The notes under the pieces are model-generated. The model had not been told where the DNA came from and ran no database searches. It saw only the letters and a program-made list of their open reading frames with translations. 64,000 bases of DNA from Polytrichum commune (Eukaryota > Streptophyta > Polytrichopsida > Polytrichales > Polytrichaceae), in the NCBI GenBank assembly GCA_950295325.1, contig OX485809.1, forward strand, positions 26,722,001 to 26,786,000, in the 5' to 3' direction. Shown here in pieces: positions 11,800 to 23,999 of the stretch. The position numbers were made by a program, and so were the translations under genes. Within the stretch, counting starts at the first letter, position 1. The number at the start of each line of letters is the position of its first letter.

Positions 11800-12330
11800 A
11801 CAGGGGTAAATCCGGCAATTTACTTAGGGGTTAATTAACGCGGTCAACCCCGTGGTCAATGATCCTAACGGATTGCTACGTCGACTAGAAGAAGAAAAAA
11901 AATCCAAAATCCCCAAAAAAAAATGACCGTTAGACTGTCAAATTATTATTTTCCTCTTGGGTTCAACAGTCGATTAGTTGGTCGACTACTCTAGGTTGAC
12001 TGTTGCAGTCAATCAACTAGTTGACTACTCAAAATTTATTGCTACAATCGATCAAGAGCAATATTTTGGGAAAAGAAAATAAAAGAAAAATTTCAAAAAA
12101 AAAGTTTGGTTGGTTAGATCTTGCATCTTATAAGATTAATGGTCCTAAATGTTAATGGATTTTTTGGAATTTAAAAATAAAATAAAAGTCGACTGGTAGT
12201 AGCAGTCGTCTAGAGCAATTGACCAAGAAATATTAACACAGTAACAAGATTACCACGTCAATTGGCATCACATCTCAACATGTCGTGACGACTAGGCATT
12301 ACATGGCTATAGCTAACATCCCCAACATTA
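11800..12330. other. GTCGACT-rich non-coding stretch
   Basis: Contains repeated CAGTCGATTAGTTGGTCGAC-like words, for example near 11968 and 12007 as a ~39-bp tandem pair, and a similar word near 12187. Possibly a remnant of an LTR or spacer. No coding frame. Confidence 0.35.
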
Positions 12331-12361
12331 GCAGTTGTGCTCCAGAGTCCAATAACACTCT

Positions 12362-13160
12362 TCATGGCATAGAAATCTTTCCATCATGAGCTACCACTTG
12401 TAACAACCCTCTAGAATTATTTACCACGGCCTCGTTTGGTGGAGGTTCGATCGCCGGCCTGGCTAGCACGATTTTGGTAGCTTTTGCAAAGATGTGCCTT
12501 GTCTCTTTGAGCTCACCACCAAGCCTTGAATCCAGTTTCAACACCGTTTGCATATCACTAGTTATCTCCATGGTTCCCAAGTCACACAGACTGGCCACTA
12601 GTTTGAAAATAGCTGGCAAGTTTACATATACACTGGTAATTGGGGTTGCAAAAAATAATGGTGTTTGATACATGATAGTGGCAGCATTGAACAAAATGCC
12701 AAATGTCACTTGGCACTTCTTGCTTCATTCCTCTTGAGCACACACTATGGTCCTAGTAGTTGGCACTTATGTTATCTACAGAAGGTTGGAATCGTTTCCG
12801 CAAGCGTGAAAGACTCAAGCATCCTTACTTGTTGGTTTGCCTCTCCTCTTTGTGGATCTAAAGTTGAACCAGCATGGTTCCTTGTTTGTGCAAACACGTC
12901 AAAACTTGGGGCTCTTGCCTGACACTTATCATACCACATAAGGTAGGAATACCATAACCCGTGAAAATAAGGTGATTTGCATTGAAGATCTGGTCTGAGA
13001 ATCATGAGATAAGTTTCCAAGATCGACGAGAAGGATTCATGAAGAATGCAAGTTGTCTCATATTTTTCTGCCCTAGACAAAAAATGCTACATTTTTTCAA
13101 AGTGGAAAGTTTGTCCAACCCACCACTTGTTCATTAGGTTCTCCTTACACCGAACACGGT
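12362..13160 (-). pseudogene. Unrecognised minus-strand coding traces
   Basis: Two minus-strand open stretches, about 12709-12362 and 13080-12772, look protein-like: LPAIFKLVASLCDLGTMEIT and ETTCILHESFSSILETYLMI. They extend upstream past a stop near 13090 into KENLMNKWWVGQTFHFEK. I recognise no family. They lie between two pieces of a minus-strand retroelement and may be part of it, or an older insertion. Confidence 0.25.
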
Positions 13161-13367
13161 ACTCCGCATTTCCATACAGAACATCGCCTAAATCGGTTAC
13201 CTCATGAGTACATTAATTCTTGACTCTCATTGACTACACTAAGTGTACATGCATTGAAGTTGCCGCCTAGCCATGATTGGTTTTAGAAATGGCACTTCAC
13301 CATTATGATGGCGGTCTAGTGCACGGCTAGAGGGTGGTTATGGGTTATGGTACTTCTACCTTAACAT

Positions 13368-15175
13368 GTGGTCACTATAGCTTGCATAATAACTTGGCAC
13401 CATCTTCTTGGTATTTGCGCCCCCAATTTCCATAGCAATACTCATATTTGCTATTTTGGCCTCCAACTCTACAACCTTACCATGAGCTCTCCTTCTTGTC
13501 CAAAGCCTCCTTGGTCGTTTTTGCCAAGTAACCACTCTTCATCGTGGTTTTCCCATGTGCACCATTTGGTTTCAACTTAGGGTGTATATCACAACCCTTG
13601 CTAGCTCCCCTTTATTTCTTCCTCAACGTGAGCAAGTGTCACGAGCACTGACCCTGCACATCTAATACACGTGCATAGTTAGCTCCCCATACCTCGGACC
13701 TCCAAGCTCATAGTTTGATTACCAACCCTCCTACACATGCATTCGGGACTCTCTCCTTAGTAGGTAGCTAATGGTTAGATGTGGATTTCCATTCAGGCAA
13801 GTCCAATCTTGAGTTGATCATCGCGTTGCCGGAGCAACACTAAAACAACTTGAAGCATACTTGGCAACTTTGCCCCCACGAGCCAACGTCCATGGAGGCC
13901 ACGTCAATCTGCCGCGAGGGGATCGGTCGGCAAAGCCGCCTCACCCATATAAGCCTCTAGGACTTTGGGCATGGCCCCTACCCCACCATCAAGTAACCAT
14001 TTGTCTCTCTCCTCAGAGTTGGGGCCAGGTAGACATTTTCCCTTAGCAGTTGGGGCTAGAGTCCCCCCAACAGCTTCAAAACCTCCATAACTTCGTTGTG
14101 TAATCTTTAATTCTATTAAGAGACCACTCCATCAACATTTTCTCTTTGTGTAGATGCCGATAAACTCCTTACTTGCCCCATTCAGATAAGTCTTGAGGGA
14201 GTTATGGTTGTTCTAACCTCAACAATCTTGGGTGCCACTGCCAGGTCATTGTTGTCCCATGGCGCTGTCCTTAAGAAGTGCCCCACTCAAATTCCCGTAT
14301 CTCCTAGCTCACACCTCCGATTGAGGAGCTCTTGAGCATTCTAGAATTCAAACACCATAAGCTACACAATGCTCGTGGCCTTACTCTTGTGACCCTTAGT
14401 CTTTGTGGGTGGGAGGCAATCTCAACCCCTGGGGCCCTCACCCACATTAGGATCACTTGGGCCCTCTCACCTATGGCGCCCCAAGTCTCAGGCGTCACTT
14501 CAAGGTCCCCCTTGTGCACATGGTGTTGCAAGCACTCCTCATAGAGAGGTGCGTAACAATGTAATTTCCAAAACTTCTCTATAACATGGCCCTGAATACC
14601 ACACCTTGAACAATGAATGCCAAAACCAATTGCTCTTTTAGTAAGTGGACATTCCTTCTCGACATGTCTTAATTCTCCACATTTGAAACACTTCATTTGT
14701 GAATCACTCGCGTAAGAAAGGAGGCTCCCTATTCCCCCTTTCAGCTTCTCAACCAACTTTAATTCCTTGTTGTAATACACTATGGCTGCATTTTCCTCTT
14801 GCAAGTTGATTTTGATTCACTTTAAATTTTCAAACACAAACCGCAACATTTGGTGACATACCAAACTTCAAAGCATTGCTGCACACTAAAGTCTTAAGCT
14901 CTTTATCTAAGATGCTATACCAATGTTGCATTGCATGTTGTTTTGTCATGCCTAGAATTGCTAAGATCAACCGTCTAATATACCAACCACATTGGGGGGT
15001 CCAGCTGGCTCCCAACTAGCTTGGGCGGTGCAAGGCCCTTAGTGTGGCCCCTATATGAGCCTTGTATACGCCCCCCACAATGATTCATCAATGCCTCTTG
15101 CAAACATGCGCAAGGACTTCATCTTGTCAGCCCGTTGACCTTGGTAAGTCTTCCTTAACTCCTTGAAAAATTATT
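13368..15175 (-). pseudogene. LTR-retrotransposon gag with two zinc knuckles, interrupted by a solo LTR
   Basis: Reading leftwards, the pieces are FFKELRKTYQGQRADKMKS (about 15175), further gag-like blocks to 14830, then a CCHC knuckle CFKCGELRHVEKEC near 14690 (intact CX2CX4HX4C). A second knuckle, HCSRCGIQGH, has its last Cys changed to Phe before WKLH. The frame then enters the solo LTR at 14558. On the far side (13586) it resumes as PKLKPNGAHGKTTMKS. The typical WKLHP run is therefore split exactly at the insertion point. Gag packages element RNA; this copy is broken by stops, frameshifts and the insertion. Confidence 0.8.
13587..14558. mobile_element. Solo LTR (family B, copy 1)
   Basis: 972 bp, homologous to 25189-26984, starting TATCACAACCCTTGCTAG (first G of TG mutated) and ending GTGCGTAACA. 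Flanked by a 5-bp duplication with one mismatch, GTGTA (13582-13586) and ATGTA (14559-14563). It contains a TATA-like CCCATATAAGCC near 13943-13954. Relative to copy 2 it lacks about 830 bp that include the hairpin minisatellite. Confidence 0.85.
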
Positions 15176-15184
15176 ATATCAGCT

Positions 15185-16110
15185 TCAACCAACTAATGCT
15201 TGACTATGTCAAATTGTGTACACTTTAGTCACCTTGTAGATTATTGTGTAACATAGGTATACACCTCAAACGCTAAAATTAAATAAACGCATGCCAAAAT
15301 ATTAGTAAGCGCACTTAAACGCCGAGTGTCATAAGGTGAAACTAATGGTGAAACTTTCTTTTATCAATACACCGTTTATGATATTTAGTGTCACATGCAT
15401 AATAGTGTCACTCACCCTATTTTAAGGCATATGCGAGGTTACATTGATGACTAACAACTTCACCATAAGTGTCGCCTCATGACACTTGGCATTCAAGTAC
15501 GCTTACTAATATCTTGGCATAAGTATGTTCAATAGTGCTATGAGGTGCATGCCTATGTTACACAATGGTCTACAAAGTTGACTAAAGTGTACACAAATAC
15601 ACTTGTCATTACTATGCTCAAGAATATTTTCCTCTTGCATACTCAAGTGGAAACACACGATACTTGCCATCAATACTCTCAAAAATATATTCCTATTGCA
15701 TACTAAAGTGAAAGATTATCATCTAAAGTATCTCATTGTGCTACTCTAAATGTCACAATGTAGATATTTATTTCACTAAAAGAAATTACTTATGTTGACA
15801 AAAAGCATATTGGCAATTTTTGAGGCCTCTAGGCATCTAGTTCAGGCCCTTCACAAATAATGTACATGACACTAAATACCATAAATGGTGTAGTGTAACC
15901 TAGCCTCAAAACATGGTAAGTGACACTATTACGCATATGACACTAAATACCATAAACGGTTTATTGAACATACTCATGCCAAGAAATTAGTAAGCGCACT
16001 TGATCTCCAAGTGTCATGGGATTACACTAATGTGAAGTTGTTGATCATTAGTGTCACATAGCATACACCTTAAAGTAGGGTAAGTGACACTAAATACCAT
16101 AAATGGTGTT
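15185..16110. repeat. Palindromic dispersed family R3 with long inverted repeat
   Basis: 15185-15355 is an inverted copy of about 15440-15610 (shared GTGTACACTTTAGTCA, GTAACATAGG and TATTAGTAAGCG blocks). Terminal-like motifs ACCGTTTATGATATTTAGTG (15371) and its complements at 15868, 15941 and 16086 show several nested or rearranged copies. Related copies are at 59650-60135 and 60752-61835. Confidence 0.75.
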
Positions 16111-17360
16111 ACAGTCTAAGTCTCAATAGCTCCCATATTTGCAATTCTCAAAAGTGGTCAAAAGCTGACAGAAAGCCATACGATTCTACAAAATGATTTG
16201 GATTGGTGGTGTGTACGATTGTGTACAGTCAACTTTCACGGATGATTCATGAATGCATCCACATGCAGCAGGCATTGAACCGTTCAAGGCAATAAATTGG
16301 TTTCAAGAACAGACTCCAGAGTGTTGTGAAAATTGCCATTGCTTTGGTAAGACTCTGCAAATCTTGTCAATGTCTGTCTTGTGCAGTGAGACTAAGTGCA
16401 GGATAAGATGCAAACCTTACTGACCCCTTAATGGAGCATACTTTCCTGCATTCCACACTCAATTCGATTGAGGTGTTTGATTTAGTCAGACTTACAGCTG
16501 AGAGAAACAATAAAGCAAGGCCACTAAGAATGGAAGGAACTTTAAGCCAAGGTGAACCAAGATGAAGATGCAATAGGGACGCTTAAGTACACTGCACATT
16601 ATATGAGTTAAATGAGTGTAGAATTTGTACCCACTGTGAAAAGTATGAATGTGAGGTGAATGCTATGGTAGAAGGAATAATCACATTCGAGCGTACTTCT
16701 CATCTATCCACATAAAACCTTGGACCCTTGTACAGCTGTTGCCTATTTATATCAAATGACTCGGACTAGACTAATTCAGGGTCTCTGCAGCTCAATTTGG
16801 TGTTGAATCAATTAAGTATAGTAACCTCTGGGGTGCATGCTATTTCAGGGCTTTATGTTTGATGAATGAGACGTACGCTCGTATGCTATATTAATTCCCT
16901 CTCCCCAATTCTATGCTTGAGTTTATTTTTGTCATGAACCACATACAATCGCTGATTATGGACCTATGTAACTTACCTTGTGCAAGCCAAGTATATGGAT
17001 TTCTTCACTTTCTCTTGTGACAGATCGAGTCGAACCCAAGTCCCTCCTTGAGATACCAATAAACGAATCAAGATGACCAAAGTGTGGAAAACGATTGGCT
17101 TGGTCTACACACGGAGATCCATCAATTCTAGGCCCACATTAGGCCTTTAACACCAATGCATATCACCAACATTCAGCACTGCGTGTTAGAAAAGACACAT
17201 GATTGCAGCATGACTGTAGCAATTCTACAGTATGTCACACATTATATGGCACTAGTGCACATCAATAGGAGGGTACAAGTAGCACATACTTTTTGCATGT
17301 AATAGGGTTGGAGACGTCGACTTACAAACTGTCGGGTCAAAAAATTGTCCATGTACAAGA
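16111..17360. other. Low-repeat flank downstream of the HMA gene
   Basis: No repeat family was recognised. A minus-strand open stretch at 16573-16367 begins MHLHLGSPWLKVPSILSGLA and has a signal-peptide-like hydrophobic segment, but it has no upstream exon, domain or context that would support a gene. Confidence 0.3.
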
Positions 17361-17363
17361 AGG

Positions 17364-17369
17364 TTTATT
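17364..17369 (-). terminator. Polyadenylation signal AATAAA for the HMA gene
   Basis: A canonical AATAAA on the minus strand lies about 275 nt beyond the TAA stop, a normal 3' UTR length. No better signal is closer to the stop in a comparable context. Confidence 0.45.
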
Positions 17370-17641
17370 GCTGTAAACAGATGAAATGATACGATCAAGT
17401 GTGCAGCAAGAAGCCTGAGTACCTCCTACCTTATCATAGTGCCTCTGAACTAAAAGCGGCAACAATTAATTAAGCTGTACAGTTACATTGATCAAGTGAT
17501 GTAGCCTTAGGATAGGCGCACAGAGCATCTGGTTTGCTTACAAAATTTGCTGATGACATCCATTGTAAGAGGTAATAAGAGGTTGGTGCTTGAAATATGG
17601 CCAGAGCAGCATACTAATGAAGGTAATGTACTGCAGATTGA

Positions 17642-18739
17642 TTAGTAGTAGCCATAGGCTGATGAGTATGATCTTTGCAGTCCACCATAGCCATTTCCAT
17701 AGGAGGATCCATATCTAGAATCGTCATCTATGTAGCTCGGATACCTATTGTAATCACTGTCACCAAATGTAGGGCTTGAGGGGTAGCGCTCATTAGCATA
17801 CGGATTATTGTTGTAGCGATAATCTGAGCCAAACGAGGAACCTCCACGGTAGTCGTTGTTGTAGGACAGGATTTGAGAGTGAGATTTGATCCATCGAACA
17901 CGGCGAAGAAGATCTTCCGGAGGGACATTTCCGGACACCGTCACGGTTTGGTTGTTGATGTCGCAATTCACCCTGTACACACCTGGCAGCACAAAAGCAT
18001 TATAAGAATTCCTCAGATCACCTTACATGTGCGCATCCATCCTCGAGTCACATGAGAGAGAATTACTCAAATTGGAAGCTCAGACTGTTTCACTACCAAG
18101 TGACAAAACACAAATTGAATTAGTATATGGATGACATATGTCTCAGCACCTTCATAGCATGTCACTAAGCAAATGTTGTTCAAGATATCATTCTATGAGG
18201 AAAAAGGGCTGCACCTTCTATGGCCAATGCGTGTTTAACCCTCTCCACGCATTTCATGCTGTCCATAGGTACATGTAGTACAACATCCTGCCACAAAAAG
18301 CAGCACAAGAATATAGCACATTAGCCGCAATATAGAACTTTTTTTCTGCATTGCATGTAGAAACACAGCCAAGAAGGGCAAAATGTGCTTGGAGCTTAGG
18401 ATATCAACACTTACAGGATGCATGCTTCGTCCTGCTGCACCGTAGGAAACCACTCCATCATCGTAATAATAGTTGGGTTGACGGCGATATGAACCTCCGG
18501 TAAACAACTGCAACCATACGCACATCATAAACAATTGTTGGCAGAGAACATCATAATATGCATACACATTCTCATTTGGTTAGCCTGCACATGTCTGTCA
18601 TATCGGACACAGATCTAATTTTACTGCAATTTACTTAATTTCTTGCGAACATCCGCCTTCCGGTTAGTGCATGAACAAAATCTTAGAACTCCAGGTGATA
18701 CGAAATCAGTGCACATACCTCTCTGAGGTAGCTTGACAT
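17642..18739 (-). CDS. HMA-domain protein (HIPP-like) with degenerate metal site and Tyr-rich tail, four coding exons
   Basis: Spliced minus-strand gene. Coding exons are 18739-18719, 18507-18415, 18287-18215 and 17982-17642, giving 528 nt, or 175 codons plus TAA. All junctions are GT-AG (donors GTATGT, GTAAGT, GTGCAG) and phases agree. The start MSSYLRELF is preceded by an in-frame TGA with no other ATG between. Residues about 39-100 are an HMA ferredoxin-like fold: strand VVLHVPM, helix CVERVKHALAIEG, strands YRVNCDI and QTVTVSGNV, then PEDLLRRVRWIK. HMA proteins bind soft metals through CxxC, but here the loop is DSMKC, so the first Cys is Ser and classical chelation is unlikely. The last ~70 residues are low-complexity Tyr/Ser/Gly/Asn and end in YGYY, with no CaaX box, so the isoprenylation of true HIPPs is not expected. 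Related plant proteins are termed heavy metal-associated isoprenylated or HMA superfamily proteins. The precise function is unknown. It could act as a protein-protein interaction module rather than a metal carrier. Confidence 0.9.
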
Positions 18740-19490
18740 GGCAGCAGTCGCTTGGATATGGGCTGTCGGTTTCTTCGTCCACCAGAGCAGATCTCTTCAA
18801 ACAGAATCGAGTACAAAGCCTTATATTACGTACTCGAATCGAAAGGGGCTAATTTCTTCGTAGGCCTGACCAAACTGGACTAAGAGTTACTTGTGTTCAG
18901 GATCATATCCGGACGATCAGCAACGTCAGAGCATGATGAGAACACAATATCGAAGTGACTCCTCTGCAGACACAAGTCGATCGCTGGTTAGATTTTCATC
19001 TCCTGACATTTCGGAAGTGCCAACCAATTTGCAAATTTAGCAGTAGGCAAGGATTGTGCAAGAGCTTTAGAATTGAGAGAAACAGCCTCCCCTTCAACGC
19101 CCTTAATGAGGTTACTGCGACACTAATTCTACCATTAAATAATTTTCTGCCAGATACTCGTGGATCACACACATGACTACAGTCTAAAAAGTACGGATGC
19201 ATGCAAATTCAAGTCACTTCGTTCGTCAGATACAGGAATGCAATCACCATCCCAAACTGTCCAAGCCCCTGCAACTTCTAAGACAGCCGAGAGCGAGTCA
19301 AGGACGCTACAGTAACTTCGAATTCATGATGGGAGTGAGGGTTACCTGGAAGGTATGGGCTAGGCAGTGATGTCTGAAGTTCACAACAATGGATGCAAAA
19401 TGCTGCCACGACAACTTTACAATCTACGCTAACTATTGCATTCTCAGTAAGGAGACGGTGGGATGGATGGGAGGATGACCTTCGGAGAAG
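18740..19490 (-). promoter_or_regulatory. Probable 5' UTR with leader intron of the HMA gene
   Basis: Between the putative TATA box and the ATG there are about 750 nt without a credible coding exon. On the minus strand a strong donor CAG|GTAACC lies at 19346/19345, and pyrimidine-rich acceptor candidates ending in AG lie near 18775-18785. A non-coding first exon at about 19490-19346, spliced to the ATG exon, is the simplest model. The exact acceptor is uncertain. Confidence 0.4.
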
Positions 19491-19516
19491 AGAAGCAGGT
19501 TTCCGGAGCTTGGTGG

Positions 19517-19526
19517 CTTATAAAGC
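19517..19526 (-). promoter_or_regulatory. TATA-like box upstream of the HMA gene
   Basis: On the minus strand the sequence reads GCTTTATAAG, a good plant TATA element. It lies about 30 bp before the start of the proposed leader exon and in the right orientation for the HMA gene. Transcription start is inferred, not seen. Confidence 0.4.
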
Positions 19527-19529
19527 ACC

Positions 19530-20930
19530 CTAACCCTGTGTCTTTTCAGACCAGATTCCTGAGACTCCCATCCAACGGCTCACAGCTTCTATGCATGGTC
19601 CTCCTTGATATTTCTCAGGGCCTCTGACCAACCGGAAGTCTCCACGTGGAGCCTCTTAATTAGCTCCGGACTCTAGTTCTCCCACCCGCACGTCGTGGTT
19701 GATCACACAAGTGACTGTACCCTGGACACCAAGTAAGCTTAGGTGTTTTCTCAAACCATTGGTGATTGGGGCAAGGCAATCCAGTTGCTCAATTCAGGGG
19801 CACTGTATTAATTGCTGGCAATACTTTACATCTGATTCGGAGTGATTCAAGTTGGAGGTGGATTAATTATTAGGTGGAAAGCGTGACACTACATACAAAG
19901 AAGCCTGATCCAAGGAGTCCCGCGTTGAATTCCAGGGTCATGACATTGTTAAGCTCCGTATGAGGTCACCCTTAGGCCATGAGGAATCAAAGAGTTATTG
20001 CTCTATGGGTCGATTCCAACTTAAATCTGGTCTACTCGGCTTTTCCATAACCCTGAATCTGCCAACTTGCTGAGGCCGGCCATTTAGGTAGCACGCCCTT
20101 TCCGGTGCAGGTAGTTAAGAAGCTCAAATTACTTCTCGTGTAACTAGCCTCACTAGTCTTAGGATTTCTGTGAAGGGTTAGCATTCTTGGGTTCTCAAAA
20201 ACAATGTTATGGACTTGCCCCAGCATAGATACTCAAAACTCAAGCATAAGTATTCTTGCCTCTTGTCCATTCAAGCCCTCATCGAGCAACCTATATTAAG
20301 CTTTAATGTGTAAGCAAGTGGCCCATTGCAATGGCTTATTGTTGCTTGTCTTCTTCTTCTTGGGGGAGGGGGAGAGGGGGGGAGGGGAGGTTCCATAAGG
20401 CACTTCGTAACGTTATGTTTTCACGAGATGAATGGATATCATGTATTTATATCTCTACTTAGGAAACACACGCACTTCCATAGACTTTAAGGTTGTTAGC
20501 AAACTGGCCAATCAATCCGTGGAGTTGACTAGGAGATTTGTAACAGTATATGATCACGTAATCCATCTCTCGTGGTGCCAAGAAAACAAAGTCACAGTAC
20601 TTTCATCCTAATCTAGTTTTGTACTTATGTTGCATGGGTTCAAGTCTTAACTGTTTCCATCAAACAAAACCAGGCGTTGATTTCTATGTAATTGTGCTAC
20701 TTTTGAGAGAGTAGGACTAAGTTAATGAAGAGTGTTCACTATTGTTGACTTTTGGTGGCACTCTACTCTTGGGTTAACGCATCCTCTGCTAATGGCTAAC
20801 AACCTGGGCCAAAATTTCAACAATGTTTGATCAAAGGGACACTAAAATAAATACTTAAGATAAATTTTGTTGAAACTAGCACCCTTACATCTTGCACAAT
20901 AGATACACATTAACTTTGAGAATGTCCAAG
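19530..20930. other. Upstream flank of the HMA gene, low repeat content
   Basis: Low-copy-looking sequence with a G-rich run near 20363-20391. No credible coding exon. It may contain upstream regulatory sequence of the HMA gene. Confidence 0.3.
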
Positions 20931-20940
20931 ACCTTGACAC

Positions 20941-21060
20941 CATGATGTCATGTTGGTTTTGGGTCATCTATCAATAGCATCATGTTGTCATCTCGATGGT
21001 AGGTCATCTACCAATGACATCATGTTGTCATGTTGGCTTTAGGTACTCTACCAATAAAAC
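20941..21060. repeat. 40-bp tandem repeat, three units
   Basis: CATG(A/T)TGTCAT recurs at 20941, 20981 and 21021, each followed by a variant of GGTCATCTA(T/C)CAAT. Imperfect and short. Confidence 0.75.
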
Positions 21061-21574
21061 TTTGAACCCTTCTTGCTTTTAAGCAAGTGGAGGACGATTT
21101 TTGGGCATCACTCACCAGTATTTATATTGATGATAAATTGGCAATGGTGGGCAGCGGCGGGTACAATTATTTGAATTTTCCTCATCAAGTGTAGAGAAAT
21201 GTTGGTAGTGTTGAAGCTACTTAATCTGATTTCATGCTCTGACACTGCACAACATATTTTGTTGAAATAATCTTTTAGACATGAAGTTAGAGGTATAGTG
21301 GTTGAGTTGCACCAAACTAGAACCAGTCCAGTCCCTTATATCTCAGTAACAGAAAGCATTTCACAATGTTCTTCACATTCAAGTTGAACATTAATTTATA
21401 GTAAGTTTGTTGCAAATGTGTCAGTAATAGTGTAATGTGATGTCCAAATGTCCACAGATTACATCTGACCTTAATAGTGTAATGTAGTGTTGAAATGATC
21501 ATCTGACCTCAAACAAGAACATGTTAACAAGCTTAAGTTACTCAATCGCTGATAAAGGACACTCACTTAATGCT

Positions 21575-21730
21575 CTAATGAGGATTTTGTAGTGTTTTTG
21601 ACTTCCAAGTTAATAACATACTTCCAAGTTGATAGTTTTACTTCCACAATGGTTGCCCCGGCTCCATCTCCCCCTAAAACCTCGTAGGGAGAGTTTAACA
21701 TCCCCCATGGCATTAGTAATGGATTGTCTA
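21575..21730 (+). repeat. Dispersed repeat fragment (family R4, copy 2)
   Basis: Shares TTTTTGACTTCCAAGTTAAT and the surrounding ATGAGGATTTTGTA(G/A)T block with 7787-8160 and 51538-51790. Truncated. Confidence 0.5.
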
Positions 21731-21939
21731 GTCATTTACTCCCATGTGTCCCATGTATCTCACTTGGCAATAGATATGAATTTTCTTAGAAAATGATATT
21801 TTTAAACTATATATAACAAAACGGCTCAGGAGTAGGTTGTGCTTCAAGAGGTTGCAAAGTCCATAGCAAAGGGCACTTTACCCACACCCTTAATCTTCTA
21901 ATTCATTTTGCACGCATGCACATGGAAAGTCTGACCTTA

Positions 21940-22453
21940 GGGGCGGTTTACACTATGGACCAAGAGCCATGACCAAGAAAATTAAATCATTTTCATGGTC
22001 ACAGGTCTTGGCCAAGATCCGTGACCATGAAAAATCAAAAATGGATTTTTGAGTGGCTTGGTCACTCTTGTAGTGTAAAGTGGATTTGGACCGGGACAAC
22101 TTTGGGCTGATTTTTTTAATTTCTATCCCAACGATCTACAGTAACGTCAAAAAAATTCGGGAAATTTTAATATTAAAAAAATAATTTCGGCCAATGGCTA
22201 ATTTTCAGCCATACGGCTCCCTTGATTTCAGTTGAGTCGAGCATTTTGCCTCGCCTCAACGGAAAACCCGTTGGACCATGGCACATTATCCAAATGGCAG
22301 ATTTTAGTAGTTTCTGGGGACCTCAAAGTTAGTGGTCATTCTCCTTTTTTCAAGGTAGTGTAAAGCCAAATGGGACCAAGAGCACTTTACTCTCCAATCA
22401 CAGATTTTAGAATTTCATGGTCATGGCTCTTGGTCCATAGTGTAAACCGCCCC
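21940..22453. mobile_element. PIF/Harbinger-type MITE (family M2, copy 1)
   Basis: 514 bp with a 36-bp perfect terminal inverted repeat beginning GGGGCGGTTTACACTATGGA and continuing CCAAGAGCCATGACCA. Flanked by TTA on both sides (21937-21939 and 22454-22456), the 3-bp TWA duplication expected of PIF/Harbinger (Tourist-like) elements. Non-coding. Confidence 0.9.
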
Positions 22454-22456
22454 TTA

Positions 22457-23995
22457 GAGAATGTTTGCCAACACATACAATTCAAGATCAAATCATATAC
22501 TGTAAGTAGATAGACTTTCTATTGATCCTAATTTATGAATGAGTTTGTTAATAATGACGTATTGTTACTCAGCAATAGGCCCTTGCATCGTGGGGCTAGG
22601 AATAACATCGGCATAAAATCCTTTTTTTAATGTTGGGAATGCCTTACAAAATGAAGAGTATTCAACTTCAACTTCAACTTCATTTTGACACAATATACCG
22701 ACAGTTGGGTGTTTTTGAATTTGCATTATTTGATTATATGATAAGCTAGTAACCTACTAGCCTATTCTTAGTGTTCAGGTGGGGCGGAAATCCTACAACA
22801 TGTCATTGCCAACACTAAAGTGGATTTGATATTTAAAATCCAAAATCAGATCCAATGTTCAAGCAAAATTTGTTTGGCCTGGGCTTAGCCTTCACGTTTG
22901 GAAAGAGTGCTTCCCTAACCTTAGTAATGATATGAGGCTTGATGCTTTATGACATCATTCATTTCATTGGCCACTATTTTAACTCCTATTGGTTCAAGTC
23001 TCTTGCACATATTAACCCTTTCTTGCCCCGGGGTCCATTACATGGGACCCTTAAAATTCAAACCACCTCTGTTGTTACACAAATTTCGAGCCTTTTAAAT
23101 CAACATTTTTTTCAATCAGGCTTTTGCTTGTGTTACATAAGTTCAGCACACATTTTATGGTCCAAAAAAATATTAAACATGTGGAAATCTCACAAAATCC
23201 AACGGTGTCAAAGTTCAATAACCCATGTAGGGGCAACTTTGAAAATACTATTTTTTTTATAAATGGATGATGGGTTGACCATAGACCCTCAAAAAAAAGT
23301 CTATACACATATTCCCCATTCAAAACAGAGTACTCTCCCATTTTTAAAATATTGGTTTGGACTCATTATGATGAAGTTGTGGTTGGTCAAAGTCCATTGA
23401 CCGTTTCCTAGTCTTCCTCATGTGGAAAACTCCCATCCCCTTGGGCATTGTGAAAACAATTTTGAGTTTGCCCGCTGCCTGCATTCTTTAGGGCAACACC
23501 AATAATTTCCTACCCACCCCGCCTTGCCAATAATTCATCTTTCTATCGACAATACCTATTAAATAACATCTCACTTGCAATTGTCTCGTAATTGCTTTAC
23601 ATACTACATCCCGTACATATGATATTGCACATAATTATTTTATTTCATGTACAAATAGATATATATCAAAAAATTGCTAGTGAGAGGAATTGACCCTCTT
23701 CAACCCCCCTACAAGCACTAGTTCCTACCTACCCCCCACCCTTATGTAGTAAACATTTAAATATAGTTTGTGATTATTTTGCATGCCATGTCACAAAACA
23801 TTGACCTAGGCAAAGTGCTTGGTCATCACATGTAGGGCAATAATATTGTTTTTTTTACAACATGTTCCACAATTTCTTCTTTTCCGTTCTTTATGCCCGC
23901 TCCACATCGTGATATAATGAAGCATGTGTACATTTCTAACTCCACTCTCCATCGTGCATGTAGTTGCAAGCCATTTAGCAAACAACATTAGTTTC
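22457..23995. other. Intergenic sequence, nothing assigned
   Basis: AT-rich, with short open frames on both strands that have no recognisable domain. Confidence 0.3.
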
Positions 23996-23999
23996 TTTG

